A model generated the notes under the pieces. It did no database searches and was not told the DNA's origin. It saw only the letters and a list, made by a program, of their open reading frames with translations. From DATKAS01 sp963773315 (lineage in GTDB: Bacteria > Actinomycetota > Acidimicrobiia > Acidimicrobiales > DATKAS01): 64,000 nt of DNA. The DNA is taken from contig CAVZAF010000003.1 in NCBI GenBank assembly GCA_963773315.1, positions 1-64,000 on the forward strand, written 5' to 3'. Positions 52,233-61,218 of this stretch are shown piece after piece (positions within the stretch are counted from its first letter, which is position 1; every line of letters begins with the position of its first letter). Position numbers and translations under genes: made by a program.

Positions 52233-53438
52233 TCAGCTGCGCGGCACCTCTGACCACGGCAGTTCCTTGTCGACGCGCACGTCTCCGGGTAGACCCAGGA
52301 CACGCTCACCGAGCACGTTCTTCGCGATCGCCGACGTGCCGCCACCGATGGTGCCGCCCAGCGAGGTGAGCCACGCCTTCTGCGGGTTCGGCGGGCCTTC
52401 GCTGCTGCCGCCCAGCGACGAGCCACCCATGATCGTGGGCCGCACCATCTCGTAGTTGTCGATGAGCATGCCGTAGGGACCCATCAAGTCGACGCCGAGC
52501 TCGTACGTGCTGTACGAGGCCCATGTGTACGCGAGCTTGATCACCGAACCCTCCGGACCGGGCGTGCCCTTGTCGCGCAGCTCCTGCGCGCGCAGCGTCG
52601 TGAGCCGGACGAGCTCGTTCTCGATCCACTTGCGGGTCACCGCGTCGCGCCGCACGGGATCGTGGTCGCTGTACTGCTCGTACAAGTCGCGCACCATGCG
52701 CGACGCGCCGGTGCCGCGGGGCGCCTTGGCGAGATGACCGAACGCAGTACGTTCGTTCATCAGCGTCGTCACGGCAACCCGCCACCCTTCTCCGACGTCG
52801 CCGATCCGCAGTGAGTCCGGCGTGCGCGCGTCGGTGAGGAAGACCTCGTTGAACTCGGCCTCGCCGTTGATCTGGCGGAGCGGCCTCACCTCGATGCCGG
52901 GCTGTCGCATGTCGATGAGGAAGTAGGTGAGGCCCTTGTGTTTGGGCTGATCGGGGTTGGTGCGGGCAAGCACCATCGCCCAGTCGGCGACATGCGCGAG
53001 GGTCGTCCACACCTTCTGGCCGTTGAACACCCACTCGTCGCCATCCCGTTCGGCTCTCGTCGACAGCGAGGCGAGATCTGATCCCGCGCCGGGCTCGGAG
53101 AACAGCTGGCACCAGATCTCGTCGCACGCGAAGCCCGGCCGCAGGAAGCGCTGCTTCTGTTCCTCCGAGCCCATGGCCACGATCGTCGGCCCGGCCATGC
53201 CGACCAACATGAAGTTGACGTTCGTGTTGCGCGGCGCGCCGGCAGCAGCGAGGCGAGAGTCGAGCCGCTCGGCCAGCTTCGGGTTCAGCCCGAGCCCGCC
53301 GTACCCCACCGGGAAGTGCACCCACGCCAGGCCAGCGTCGAACTGCGCTCCCCAGAACTGGTGCTTGTCAGTTGTCGCGGGTGGGTTGTCCTCGAGGAAC
53401 CTATCGATGGCTTCGTCGAGAAGTGCGATGTCATTCAT
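52233..53438 (-). CDS. Acyl-CoA dehydrogenase
   Basis: A 401-residue FAD enzyme making a trans-2-enoyl-CoA from an acyl-CoA. FAD/substrate motifs are WCQLFSEPGAGSDLASLSTR (near 110-129) and VFNGQKVWTTLAHVADW; the C-terminal GGTSAIAKNVLGERVLGLP (near 371-389) is the usual FAD-binding tail. It is of the FadE type used for branched or steroid-like acyl chains in actinobacteria; the exact substrate is not visible. The ATG overlaps the thiolase stop (ATGA). Confidence 0.92.
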   Translation of the reverse strand: MNDIALLDEAIDRFLEDNPPATTDKHQFWGAQFDAGLAWVHFPVGYGGLGLNPKLAERLDSRLAAAGAPRNTNVNFMLVGMAGPTIVAMGSEEQKQRFLRPGFACDEIWCQLFSEPGAGSDLASLSTRAERDGDEWVFNGQKVWTTLAHVADWAMVLARTNPDQPKHKGLTYFLIDMRQPGIEVRPLRQINGEAEFNEVFLTDARTPDSLRIGDVGEGWRVAVTTLMNERTAFGHLAKAPRGTGASRMVRDLYEQYSDHDPVRRDAVTRKWIENELVRLTTLRAQELRDKGTPGPEGSVIKLAYTWASYSTYELGVDLMGPYGMLIDNYEMVRPTIMGGSSLGGSSEGPPNPQKAWLTSLGGTIGGGTSAIAKNVLGERVLGLPGDVRVDKELPWSEVPRS

Positions 53439-54598
53439 GTCGTGAGAATCGTGACAGCGCCGACGCCCGGCGCGCCGTACACCTGTGTGTAGCCGACCTT
53501 CGGCGAGTTGGGCACCTGTCGAGGCCCTGCGTCACCACGGAGCTGCAGCACGGTCTCGTACACCTGCCGCATGCCCGACGCACCGATCGGCTCGCCGTTC
53601 GCGATGAGACCGCCGTCGGTGTTGATCGGGAGGCGCCCGCCGATCTCGGTCTCGCCTGCTTGGATCATCCACTCCTGCTCGCCATCGGCGCACAGCTGGT
53701 TCTCGGCCATGTGCATGATCTCCGCGCCGGGCTCGCTGTCTTGGAGCTGAGCGATGTCGATGTCCTCGGGACCGACGCCGGCCATCTCGTACGCCGCGAG
53801 CGACGCGTCGACGGTCGGCGCGTGCCGTCGGTCGAGGGCGAGCGAGGGGCTCATCACCTCGAATGCACCGAACTGCCTGGTCTTCAGGCCGACCCCCTTC
53901 AGGTAGATCGGGCGGTCCGTGTAGCGGTGCGCGTGGTCGGCCCGACACAGCACCACCGCAGCCGCGCCTTCGTCGGGCGAGCAGAACATGTACTGCGTCA
54001 GCGGCCAGTTCAACATCGGCGATTCGAGGATCTGCTCCTCGGTGAACGGCGTACGGCGCCATGCGTTGGGGTTCAGGGAGCCGTTGCGGTACGCCTTTGC
54101 CGCGACCTTCGCAAGCGTGTTCTGGGTGATGTCGTGCTCGTGCATGTAGCGCACGAGCTTCATCGCGAAGAACTGCGTGGTGACCATGAAGCCGGCCTCG
54201 CCGTACCACGACGGCAGCCCGATGGTCCCGGCATCCGCGTTGAAGTGACCACGAGGATGCTTGTCGAAGCCGACCGCGAGGCCGAGGTCGAACGCGCCGG
54301 CACCGATGGTGTGCGCCGCGACAGAGAGGGCCGAACCGGCGGTGGCGCATCCATTCGCCACGTTCACGAACGGAAGGCCCGTCATGCCCAGGTCGTTGAC
54401 GAGCGTGTCGGCCGAGCCGACGTCTTGGTGGCCGAGCGTCGCACCCATGCTCCCGCCGTACGCGAACTGGATGTCCTTCCATGCGACACCGGCGTCGGCG
54501 AGCGCGGCGCGCACCGCGACTGCCCCCATCTGATCGCCGGTGACGCCCGGGAACCGGCCGAAGGGATGGATCCCGATCCCCACGATTGCGACATCCAT
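53435..54598 (-). CDS. Thiolase-like protein (SCP-x/lipid-transfer thiolase type)
   Basis: A 387-residue thiolase-fold protein. The nucleophile-type Cys is in NVANGCATAGSALSVAA (near 84) and the C-terminal NTDGGLIANGEPIGASGMRQ carries the GEPIGASG loop. The active-site HxxxxN and CxG motifs of classical thiolases are modified, as in the SCP-x group, some of which act as retro-aldolases (Ltp2) with a DUF35 partner. It overlaps the acyl-CoA dehydrogenase and DUF35 genes by 4 and 1 nt, so the three act together. Confidence 0.9.
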   Translation of the reverse strand: MDVAIVGIGIHPFGRFPGVTGDQMGAVAVRAALADAGVAWKDIQFAYGGSMGATLGHQDVGSADTLVNDLGMTGLPFVNVANGCATAGSALSVAAHTIGAGAFDLGLAVGFDKHPRGHFNADAGTIGLPSWYGEAGFMVTTQFFAMKLVRYMHEHDITQNTLAKVAAKAYRNGSLNPNAWRRTPFTEEQILESPMLNWPLTQYMFCSPDEGAAAVVLCRADHAHRYTDRPIYLKGVGLKTRQFGAFEVMSPSLALDRRHAPTVDASLAAYEMAGVGPEDIDIAQLQDSEPGAEIMHMAENQLCADGEQEWMIQAGETEIGGRLPINTDGGLIANGEPIGASGMRQVYETVLQLRGDAGPRQVPNSPKVGYTQVYGAPGVGAVTILTT

Positions 54599-55062
54599 CA
54601 GGAGGCTCCTCCGTTCGCGACTGGCCGGAACGCGTACATCATCACCTCGCGCCCCGCTTCATCGTGGCGAAGCGGGAACAGGGTCAGCTCCATCTCCATG
54701 CCGATGTGCACCGAGTCGAGATCACAGTCGATGAGTCGTCCCTCGACCCGCACCTGCTCGGGCAGCTCGACGTACCCGAGGAGATATGGGGCGAATGGCT
54801 CGTCCGTCGAATCGACGAGGTAGGGCTCCTTGGGCATGAAGCCTTGCGTGGTCCACGTGTAGAGCGTGCCGCGACGGTGGAGAGGCTCGTCTCGCATGTC
54901 CGCCGCGCCACAGCGTGCGCAGCCACCCTGACGAGGGAAGGTGACGACGCCGCAGGCGCCGCAGCGGCTCCCGATGAGGCGAGGCTCTTTGCCCTCGGTG
55001 AAGAGGTCGGGTGCGATCGGCACCTGTTCCGTGCCCACGACCGTATCGCTCAAGGACTTCAC
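54598..55062 (-). CDS. DUF35 OB-fold zinc-ribbon protein (thiolase partner)
   Basis: A 154-residue protein with a rubredoxin-like zinc ribbon (CGACG and CARCG, about residues 27-46) and a C-terminal OB fold (GTLYTWTTQGFMP, LLGYVELPEQVRVEGRLID). Such proteins form obligate complexes with SCP-x-type thiolases or with MaoC-like hydratases (ChsH2). The GTG at 55062 (VKSLSDTVVG) is the chosen start, though its ribosome site (GAGAG) is close; an in-frame TTG lies at 55053. The thiolase ATG overlaps its stop. Confidence 0.85.
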   Translation of the reverse strand: MKSLSDTVVGTEQVPIAPDLFTEGKEPRLIGSRCGACGVVTFPRQGGCARCGAADMRDEPLHRRGTLYTWTTQGFMPKEPYLVDSTDEPFAPYLLGYVELPEQVRVEGRLIDCDLDSVHIGMEMELTLFPLRHDEAGREVMMYAFRPVANGGAS

Positions 55063-55077
55063 CTCTCTCGTCGGCTT

Positions 55078-55095
55078 GGTGAACGCAGGTTCACC
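55078..55095. promoter_or_regulatory. 18-bp palindromic operator candidate
   Basis: GGTGAAC-GCAG-GTTCACC is a perfect 7-bp inverted repeat with a 4-bp spacer in the 75-bp gap between the divergent DUF35 and enoyl-CoA hydratase genes. It resembles TetR-type operators of lipid-degradation genes. It would cover the -35 side of the + strand promoter (TACGGT at 55126). Confidence 0.5.
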
Positions 55096-55125
55096 CGCGC
55101 GATCGTAGGCCCAACTGCGCAGCCA

Positions 55126-55131
55126 TACGGT
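55126..55131 (+). promoter_or_regulatory. Leaderless-type -10 (TACGGT)
   Basis: TACGGT ends 6 nt before the ATG at 55138 of the enoyl-CoA hydratase gene. Confidence 0.5.
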
Positions 55132-55137
55132 CAGCCG

Positions 55138-55985
55138 ATGAGTGATCTCGTGCTCTTCGAGACGCCCCTGCCCAAGGTCGCTCGGCTCGTGCTCAATCGG
55201 CCCGAAGCGCGCAACGCGCAAGACACGCACCTTCTCTACGAGCTGAACAGCGCGTTCGATCGGGCCGCGCAGGACGACGACATCTCCGTCGTGATCCTGG
55301 CAGCGGTGGGTCCCCACTTCTCGGCGGGTCACGACATGAGAGAGCGCGGCCTGCTCGCCAACATGCAGGCTCACCAGACCGTCGGTACCTGGTGCGGCTT
55401 CGGATGCGCCGGAGCGGAGCGCCAGTTCGCGCGCGAGCGAGAGAGATCTACCTCGGGCTGTCTGAACGGTGGCGCAACATGCCCAAGCCGACGATCGCGG
55501 AGGTGCAGGGCAAGGTCATCGCCGGCGGCCTCATGCTCGTGTGGCCGTGCGACATCATCGTCGCGTCCGACGACGCGACGTTCATGGACAACACGGTCGC
55601 GATGGGCGTGTGCGGTGCTGAGTACTTCGGACATCCGTGGGAGCTCGGAGCGCGAAAGGCCAAGGAGCTTCTGTTCACGGCCGACGAGCTGAGCGCGGAC
55701 GAGGCGTTCCGTCTCGGCATGGTCAACCACGTCGTCTCGCGTGAGCACCTGAGCGCGTTCGTTCTCGACCTTGCGGAGAGGATCGCGCGGAAGCCCCTCT
55801 TCGCGTTGAAGATGACAGAGGAAGCAGTCAACGCAGCGGAGGATGGGCAAGGGCGGGCGAGCGCGATGCAGACGGCATTCGCGTTGCACCAGCTGTGCCA
55901 CAGCCACAACTTCCAGGTGCACGGGATGGCGATCGATCCCTCGTTCCTCGAGACCGATGCCGGGAGGTCTGCGACTCGCCGTTGA
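55138..55985 (+). CDS. Enoyl-CoA hydratase/isomerase family protein (one frameshift)
   Basis: About 282 residues of a crotonase-fold enzyme, probably hydrating an enoyl-CoA. The oxyanion-hole segments are GPHFSAGHDMRERG (near 60-73) and VQGKVIAGGLMLVWPCDIIV (near 122-141). The frame breaks near 55438-55445, where GAGCGAGAGAGATC holds two bases more than GAG-CGA-GAG-ATC needs. Both halves otherwise match one continuous family sequence (FAREREIYLGLSERWR), so a repeat-length error in GAGAGA is likely. A strong hairpin follows the stop. Confidence 0.85.
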
Positions 55986-56001
55986 CCAGCTGACGGCGAT
56001 T

Positions 56002-56057
56002 TGCGGCCCGCCCGGCAGAGCGGTCGCGAGACAGCAGATGGAGCCGGGCGGGCCGCA
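56002..56057 (+). terminator. 15-bp perfect hairpin after enoyl-CoA hydratase gene
   Basis: TGCGGCCCGCCCGGC (56002-56016) pairs perfectly with GCCGGGCGGGCCGCA (56043-56057) across a 26-nt loop, starting 17 bp after the stop. It is very GC-rich and has no U-run, so it may stop transcription with Rho or protect the 3' end. Confidence 0.6.
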
Positions 56058-56087
56058 CGCTCTAGATCGCTCGTACGACCCGTCGCG

Positions 56088-56270
56088 TTACACCCGCAGC
56101 TCGTTTGTCAGCAGCTCGTCAGGCACACCCCCGGCCGACACGAGCGGCAGCCGCCAGTAGCTCGACCGGACCCACGACCCGCCGCGAAGCACTTCGACGA
56201 TCGCGGCTCCGAGCCGCCGCTCGCTGAATGTGTCCACCGATGCCCCCTCCTTGATCAGTGGTGCGACCAT
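56088..56270 (-). CDS. Hypothetical short protein
   Basis: A 60-residue frame on the minus strand (MVAPLIKEGASVDTFSER..., ending ELLTNELRV) with G/C in most third codon positions, as expected for a real gene here. No family is recognised, no ribosome site is clear, and the frame stays open upstream to 56420 with poorer coding character. It may be a remnant of a larger gene. Confidence 0.3.
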   Translation of the reverse strand: MVAPLIKEGASVDTFSERRLGAAIVEVLRGGSWVRSSYWRLPLVSAGGVPDELLTNELRV

Positions 56271-56339
56271 TCCCAGCGCCTGCGAGCTGCAAACCTGCAA
56301 ACCCATTTGCTCGCGGTCCCAAGGTCCGCCCCCGCTGAG

Positions 56340-56918
56340 ATGCTTGCGACCATCTCCCCGTTGCTGCGCGCGCTCCTTCTCCTCAGTGGACTCGTGTGGG
56401 TGTTCTTCGAGGCTCGACAAGGCATGCGGCGGAGATCGGAGGCCACATCGGCCGATCGAGGAAGCGCGATCGCGATCCGCGTCTCGGTGCTCGTCGCCGG
56501 GCTCGGGGCCGCTGCCGTCAAGCGATCTCTTCCGTCAGCGGCGATCGGGACCCAGACGGTGGCCGCATCGATCGGCCTCGTCGTGTTGTGGTGCGGGATC
56601 GGGTTGCGTGTGTGGAGCTTCCGGACGCTCGGGCGCTACTTCACGTTCAGGGTGCAGACGAGCCAAGACCAGCCCGTCATCGCCGCAGGTCCGTACCGGG
56701 TGATCAGACACCCCGGCTACGCGGGGCTCATCGTCGCCGTCGTCGGCATCGGCTTCGCCATCAACAACTGGGCCTCACTCGTCGTGCTGACCAGCGCGAT
56801 CACGGCCGGCCTCGTCTACCGCATCAGGGTTGAAGAGCGCGCTCTCTCGCGAGATCTCGGTGGCCGATACCAGCGCTACGCGGCGAGCCGGAAGCGGCTG
56901 GTCCCGTTCGTTTGGTAG
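56340..56918 (+). CDS. Isoprenylcysteine methyltransferase (ICMT)-like membrane protein
   Basis: A 192-residue integral membrane protein of the ICMT/phospholipid methyltransferase superfamily. After four hydrophobic segments (about 5-22, 45-62, 73-90, 140-165) comes the conserved SAM-binding C terminus: GPYRVIRHPGYAGLIV (near 119-134) and RVEERALSRDLGGRYQRYAA. It probably methylates a small or lipid substrate; bacterial members rarely act on prenylated proteins. The ATG at 56340 is the first start of the coding-like stretch. Confidence 0.8.
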   Translation: MLATISPLLRALLLLSGLVWVFFEARQGMRRRSEATSADRGSAIAIRVSVLVAGLGAAAVKRSLPSAAIGTQTVAASIGLVVLWCGIGLRVWSFRTLGRYFTFRVQTSQDQPVIAAGPYRVIRHPGYAGLIVAVVGIGFAINNWASLVVLTSAITAGLVYRIRVEERALSRDLGGRYQRYAASRKRLVPFVW

Positions 56919-56923
56919 ATGCT

Positions 56924-57286
56924 CTACAGCGGCGGAGCCGGTATGTCGAAGCCTTCGACGATCCGTCCGTCGCGCACGCGGTATACGAGGACTGCGTCGA
57001 GGGGTTCGACGTCGAGCCCCATCGTCACTTTGACGTGAGCCATCACGAGCTCATCACCGGCGGGGAAGATGCTGACTGGGGCGACGGCGAATGCGCCGTC
57101 GCTTCTCTCGAACAACTTGCTCCACAGGTCCGTGAAGACGTGGTCGCGTCCGTGGTGGTCCACGTCGATGCCTTCGAGGTTGCCGTAGAAGTGCCAGACG
57201 AGGTCGTCGCTCAGCAGGTCAGGCAGCGCGTCGAGATCTGTGAGGGCCCTGCGGACGATCTCGACGTTCTCCGCAGCGAGGCTCAC
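56924..57286 (-). CDS. SnoaL-like (NTF2 fold) protein
   Basis: A 120-residue NTF2-fold protein. ENVEIVRRALTDLDALPDLL, then DDLVWHFYGN and the C-terminal VYRVRDGRIVEGFDI are the usual order of a SnoaL/limonene-epoxide-hydrolase-like domain. Members are isomerases, hydrolases or plain binding proteins; the reaction here is unknown. The GTG at 57286 overlaps the stop of the YfcC-type transporter gene (GTGA), making it the last gene of the arc operon. Confidence 0.75.
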   Translation of the reverse strand: MSLAAENVEIVRRALTDLDALPDLLSDDLVWHFYGNLEGIDVDHHGRDHVFTDLWSKLFERSDGAFAVAPVSIFPAGDELVMAHVKVTMGLDVEPLDAVLVYRVRDGRIVEGFDIPAPPL

Positions 57287-58804
57287 AGCACCGCGCCGAC
57301 GGCGAGCACGGCGACCGTCATCCCCGCCAGGATCGCCAGCAGCGGCCACACGAAGCGGAGGTACTTGCCGTAGGGGACACGTGCGATCGCGAGTCCGCCC
57401 ATGACCACGGCCGAGGTCGGTGTCACGAGGTTCACCAAGCCGGAAGCGCTCTGGTACGCGGTGACGACGAGGCTCGTGTCGGCACCGGCGAAGGCGGCGA
57501 GCGGAGCCATGATCGGCATCGCCACCGTCGCGAGTCCCGACGACGACGGGATGAGGAACGACAGCGGCAGGAACATGCCGTACATCACGACGGCGAACGC
57601 TGCCTCGCCGACGTCGCCGAGGGCCTGCTCGGCCCAGTGCAGCACCGTGTCGGTGATCTGCCCGTTGTTCATGATGACGGTGATGCCGCGCGCGATGCCG
57701 ATGATGAGGGCGACACCCAGGAGGTCGCGAGCTCCTTCGACGAAGGTCGTCGTCAGCTCGGTCTCGTTCATCTTGCCGACGATGCCGATCAGGATCGCGA
57801 AGAGGAGGAACGACGCGGTCATCTCGGGGAACCACCACCACAGCGTCGGCAAGCCGATGTCGAGGTCTTCCCACGGGATGACGCCGAAGATCATGATGGC
57901 GAAGGCCAGTCCGAACAGGACCAGGACGACCTTGTGCGTGCCCGTGAGCACGATCGTCACCGGAATCGCGTGTCGCTGCCGACACTGAAGTGCTCCTCGT
58001 TCGCCGCTCTCATGTCGTAGACGAGCGACGTCGTCGGATCGTGACGCACCCGCTCCGCGTAGCGGAGCACGAACCAGATGCCCACGACGAGGCCGAGGAT
58101 CAGGATGACGAGGCGCAGACCGAGGCCCTCGGTCAGCGAGATGTTGGCGAAGCCGGACGCGATGCCCGTCGCGAAGGGGTTGACGGTGGAGCCCATGCAC
58201 GCCGATGCCGCAGCCGAGGAGGATCGACCGCGGCCCCGACGAGCGCGTCGTAGCCCGCGGCGATCATCACGGTGATGACGAGCGACGTAGAAGGCGAGGC
58301 TCTCCTCGGCCATGCCGAACGTCGTGCCGCCGATCGCGAACACGGTCATCAGGATGGGGATCAGCCATCGCTCTCGCCCGTGGAGGCGGCGCACGATCAA
58401 GGCGATGCCGGCCTGGATCGCGCCGGTCTTCATCGTGATGCCGATGAAGCCGCCGATGACGAGGATGAACAGCGCGACGTCGATCGCACCGAACAGCTCG
58501 CCGCTGTTGAACACGTCGACGTTGCCCGTGGCCGGGTCTTGGATGCCGTAGAGACCGTTGATCGGCGCCTTGAGCGAGTCGACGATGATCCGCGACGGGG
58601 TCGACGGCACCTCGTGGTAGGTGCCGGGGATCGGGGAGCCCGTCGGGTCGAGGTCGTATCGGCCGGCCGGGATGATCCAGGTCGCAGATCGCGGTGACGA
58701 CGATCAGCGCGAAGAGGATCGTGTACGCCGAGGGCAAGCGCGAACCGGGGCTTCGCCGGCGCCTCGGCCGGCGGGGTCAGTCAGAGGGAGCCTCAGTCAG
58801 ACAC
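57283..58804 (-). CDS. YfcC family transporter, probable arginine/ornithine antiporter (multiple frameshifts)
   Basis: About 500 residues of a multi-helix transporter of the YfcC group, which takes the ArcD place in many arginine deiminase operons and would swap arginine for ornithine. PSAYTILFALIVVTAI, GGFIGITMKTGAIQAGIALI, GSTVNPFATGIASGF and the clean C-terminal half (IPSSSGLATVAMPIMAPLAA, VTPTSAVVMGGLAIARVPYG) are visible. Single-base errors lie near 57970, 58200, 58240, 58290, 58686 and 58737. The GTG at 58804 is a best guess; the N terminus is scrambled by indels. Confidence 0.8.
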
Positions 58805-58839
58805 GGTGACCCGTGACCAGTGAGCTCGAGCTCGGCGGA

Positions 58840-58954
58840 TCAGGGAACCGCCCGCCGACCCCGGGATCGTTGCGTGCCCAGTGCCAGGAGAGCGACGATC
58901 GCCAGCACCACGATCACCCGCCACCACCCAGCGGACCCACCCCACGTCCAGCAT
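58840..58954 (-). CDS. 37-residue single-helix membrane protein in arc operon
   Basis: A very small gene between arcA and the transporter. With one surplus G removed (GTGGCGGGTGATC to GTGGCGGTGATC) it reads MLDVGWVRWVV, then a hydrophobic helix (VIVVLAIVALLALG, about residues 13-26) and a basic tail ending RGRRAVP. A strong ribosome site (GAGGAGGGA) lies 5 nt before the ATG, which argues that it is real. It may be a small partner of the transporter. Confidence 0.55.
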
Positions 58955-58979
58955 CGGTCCCTCCTCGACTGATTTCGGC

Positions 58980-60255
58980 TCAGATCGGATCTCGCAGGAG
59001 CGGGCAGGTCATGCAGTGGCCGCCGCCGCGGCCCTTGCCGAGCTCGAAGCCGGCGATCGCGATCGACCTCGACGCCGGCCTCGCGCATCTTGGCGATCGT
59101 GTAGGTGTTGCGCTCGTAGGCGACGACGACGCCCGGCTCGAGCGCGACGACGTTGTTGCCGTCGTCCCACTGCTCGCGCTCCTGCTGGTACTCGTCGCCA
59201 CCGGTCTCGACGACGTGGAGCTTCGGCACCCCCAGCGCGTCGGCGACCGCGCCGAGGAAGTCTGTCTCGACCGTGACGTGGAAGTCGCCCGTCGTGCGCG
59301 CCCGGGCGCAGGCTGATCGCCCGGATCTCGTCGACGACCTTCGGGTAGGCGGTCGCCTTGTCGCGGTCGAGCAGCGTGAAGACCGTGTCGAGGTGCATGT
59401 GCGCCCGGTCCTTCGTCATCACGCACGGCGATCACCCGCTCGGCCGCGCCCTTGGCGAACAGCGCCTTGGCGATCTGCTCGATCATGCGGCCCTGGGTGC
59501 GCTCGCTCATGCCGATGAGCACGGTGCCGTTGCCGATCGGCATCACGTCGCCGCCCTCGAGCGACGACCGGCCGAAGTCGGCGGTCTCGAATCGGCCGTC
59601 GTCGCCTTCGTGCGGGTACCAGAACTCGAAGTCCGCGCCGGCGAACATCGGGTGGGCGCGGTAGATCGCGGCGACGTTGTAGCGCCTCCCGGCGGCGGGC
59701 CGGCCAGTACATCGGGTTGACCGAGACGCCGCCGTAGATCCAGCACGACGAGTCGCGGGTGAACAGCGTGTTCGGCAGCGGCGGCAGCACGAACGCGCTC
59801 GTGTCGTCGAGGGCGGCGCCGATCAGCGACACCTCGGCGGCCGTCGCCGAGGTCGAGCCCGGCCTCCGCCGACCGTCAGGCCGCCGATGAGGTGGGTGGC
59901 CAGCTGCTCCGGCTGCGAGCGCCGCCGAGCAGCGCGCGGACCTCGTCGACGAGCGACCAGCCCACGGTGTACTCCGAGGCGACCAGCTCGATGAGCCGCT
60001 GCCGCGCCTCGTCGCTGCGCCGCCAGCGCCTCGGCGAGGAGGTCCGGACAGGAGGAAGACCTCGACGCCCCGCTCGCGCATGCGCGGCGACGAACTGGTC
60101 GTGCTCGTACTGGGCCCGCTCGACCCACAGCACGTCGTCGAACAGCAGCTCGTCGTGGTTGGTCGGGCGTGAGCCGCTTCAGGCTGAGGTCCGGCCGGTG
60201 GACCATGACCTTGCGCAGCTTGCCCACCTCGGAGTGCACGCCGAACTCAGCTCAT
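58980..60255 (-). CDS. arcA: Arginine deiminase (multiple frameshifts)
   Basis: The first enzyme of the arginine deiminase pathway (arginine to citrulline and ammonia). About 420 residues when rebuilt. Landmarks are EVGKLRKVMVHRPDLSLKRL at the start, GRSSLEGGDVMPIGNGTVLI, HMHLDTVFTLLDRD (catalytic His and Asp) and the nucleophile Cys in GRGGGHCMTCPLLRDP at the end. Around ten single-base shifts break the frame (for example near 60248, 60165, 60085, 60020, 59925, 59690, 59420, 59310, 59065). The ATG at 60255, after GGAG, overlaps the arcC stop as ATGA. Confidence 0.88.
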
Positions 60256-61210
60256 CGCGTCTCCTCATCTGTCGTCGCCGCCGCGCTGGCGACGACGTTC
60301 GTGCCCGCGCGTCCCGCGACGATCTGCTCGATGTCCTCCAGCGCGCCGATGGCCGCGCGCCTGCCCGTGCGCTCGACGAACTGCGACCGCGCCGTCGACC
60401 TTCGGCCCCATCGACCCGGCCGCGAAGTCCATGGCTCGCAGCTCGTCGGGCGTCACCCGCTCGAGCCGCCGCTGCTCCGGCGTGCCCCAATCCGTCGTAG
60501 ACGCCGTCGACGTCGGTGGCCATGACGAACAGGTCGGCGTCGACCTCGCGTGCCAGCAGCTCGCTGGCGAGGTCCTTGTCGATCACGGCCTCGACGCCGG
60601 TGAGCGTGCGCTCGCTGGCCCGGCGACCCACGTGGTCGGGATGCCGCCACCACCGGCGCAGATGACGACGCGTGCCGTGCTCGAGCAGCCACCGGATCGG
60701 CCGGATCTCGAAGATGCGCTTCGGCGCGCGGCGACGGCGACGACGCGGCGCAACGTGCTCGCCGTCGCGCTTGAACACCCAGCCCTTCTCGGCGGCCAGC
60801 TCGCTCGGCTTCGCGCGTCGTCGTAGATCGGTCCGACGAACTTGGTCGGGATCGTCGAAGGCCGGGTCGTTCGGCGTCGACCTCGATCATCGTCAGGATC
60901 GTGGCGAACGGGACCTCGGCGGGCAGCAGGTTGCCGAGCTCCTGCTCGATCAGGTAGCCGATCATCCCCTCGGTCTGCGCGCCGAGCACGTCGAGCGGGT
61001 AGGGCTCGACGTCTGTGTAGGCCGCCGCCTGCAGGGCGAGCAGGCCGACCTGTGGGCCGTTGCCGTGCGAGAGCACCAGCTGGTGCGTCGCCGGCGACCG
61101 GCGCCAGCGACGCGGCTGCGATCCGGACGTTGGCGCGCTGGACGTCGGCCGTCATCGGCTCGCCCCGCTTCGAGCAGGGCGTTGCCGCCGAGGGCGACGA
61201 GGATGCGCAT
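60252..61210 (-). CDS. arcC: Carbamate kinase (multiple frameshifts)
   Basis: Makes ATP from carbamoyl phosphate in the last step of the arginine deiminase pathway. About 318 residues when rebuilt. Landmarks: MRILVALGGNALLE at the start, LSHGNGPQVGLLALQA, CAGGGGIPTTWV, IDKDLASELLA, MATDVDGVYDG and, near the end, MDFAAGSMGPKVDGA. Several single-base shifts occur between these (for example near 61165, 61070, 60870, 60820, 60690, 60500). The ATG at 61210 is 8 bp after the arcB stop, and its own stop overlaps arcA. Confidence 0.88.
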
Positions 61211-61218
61211 GCCGGGCC

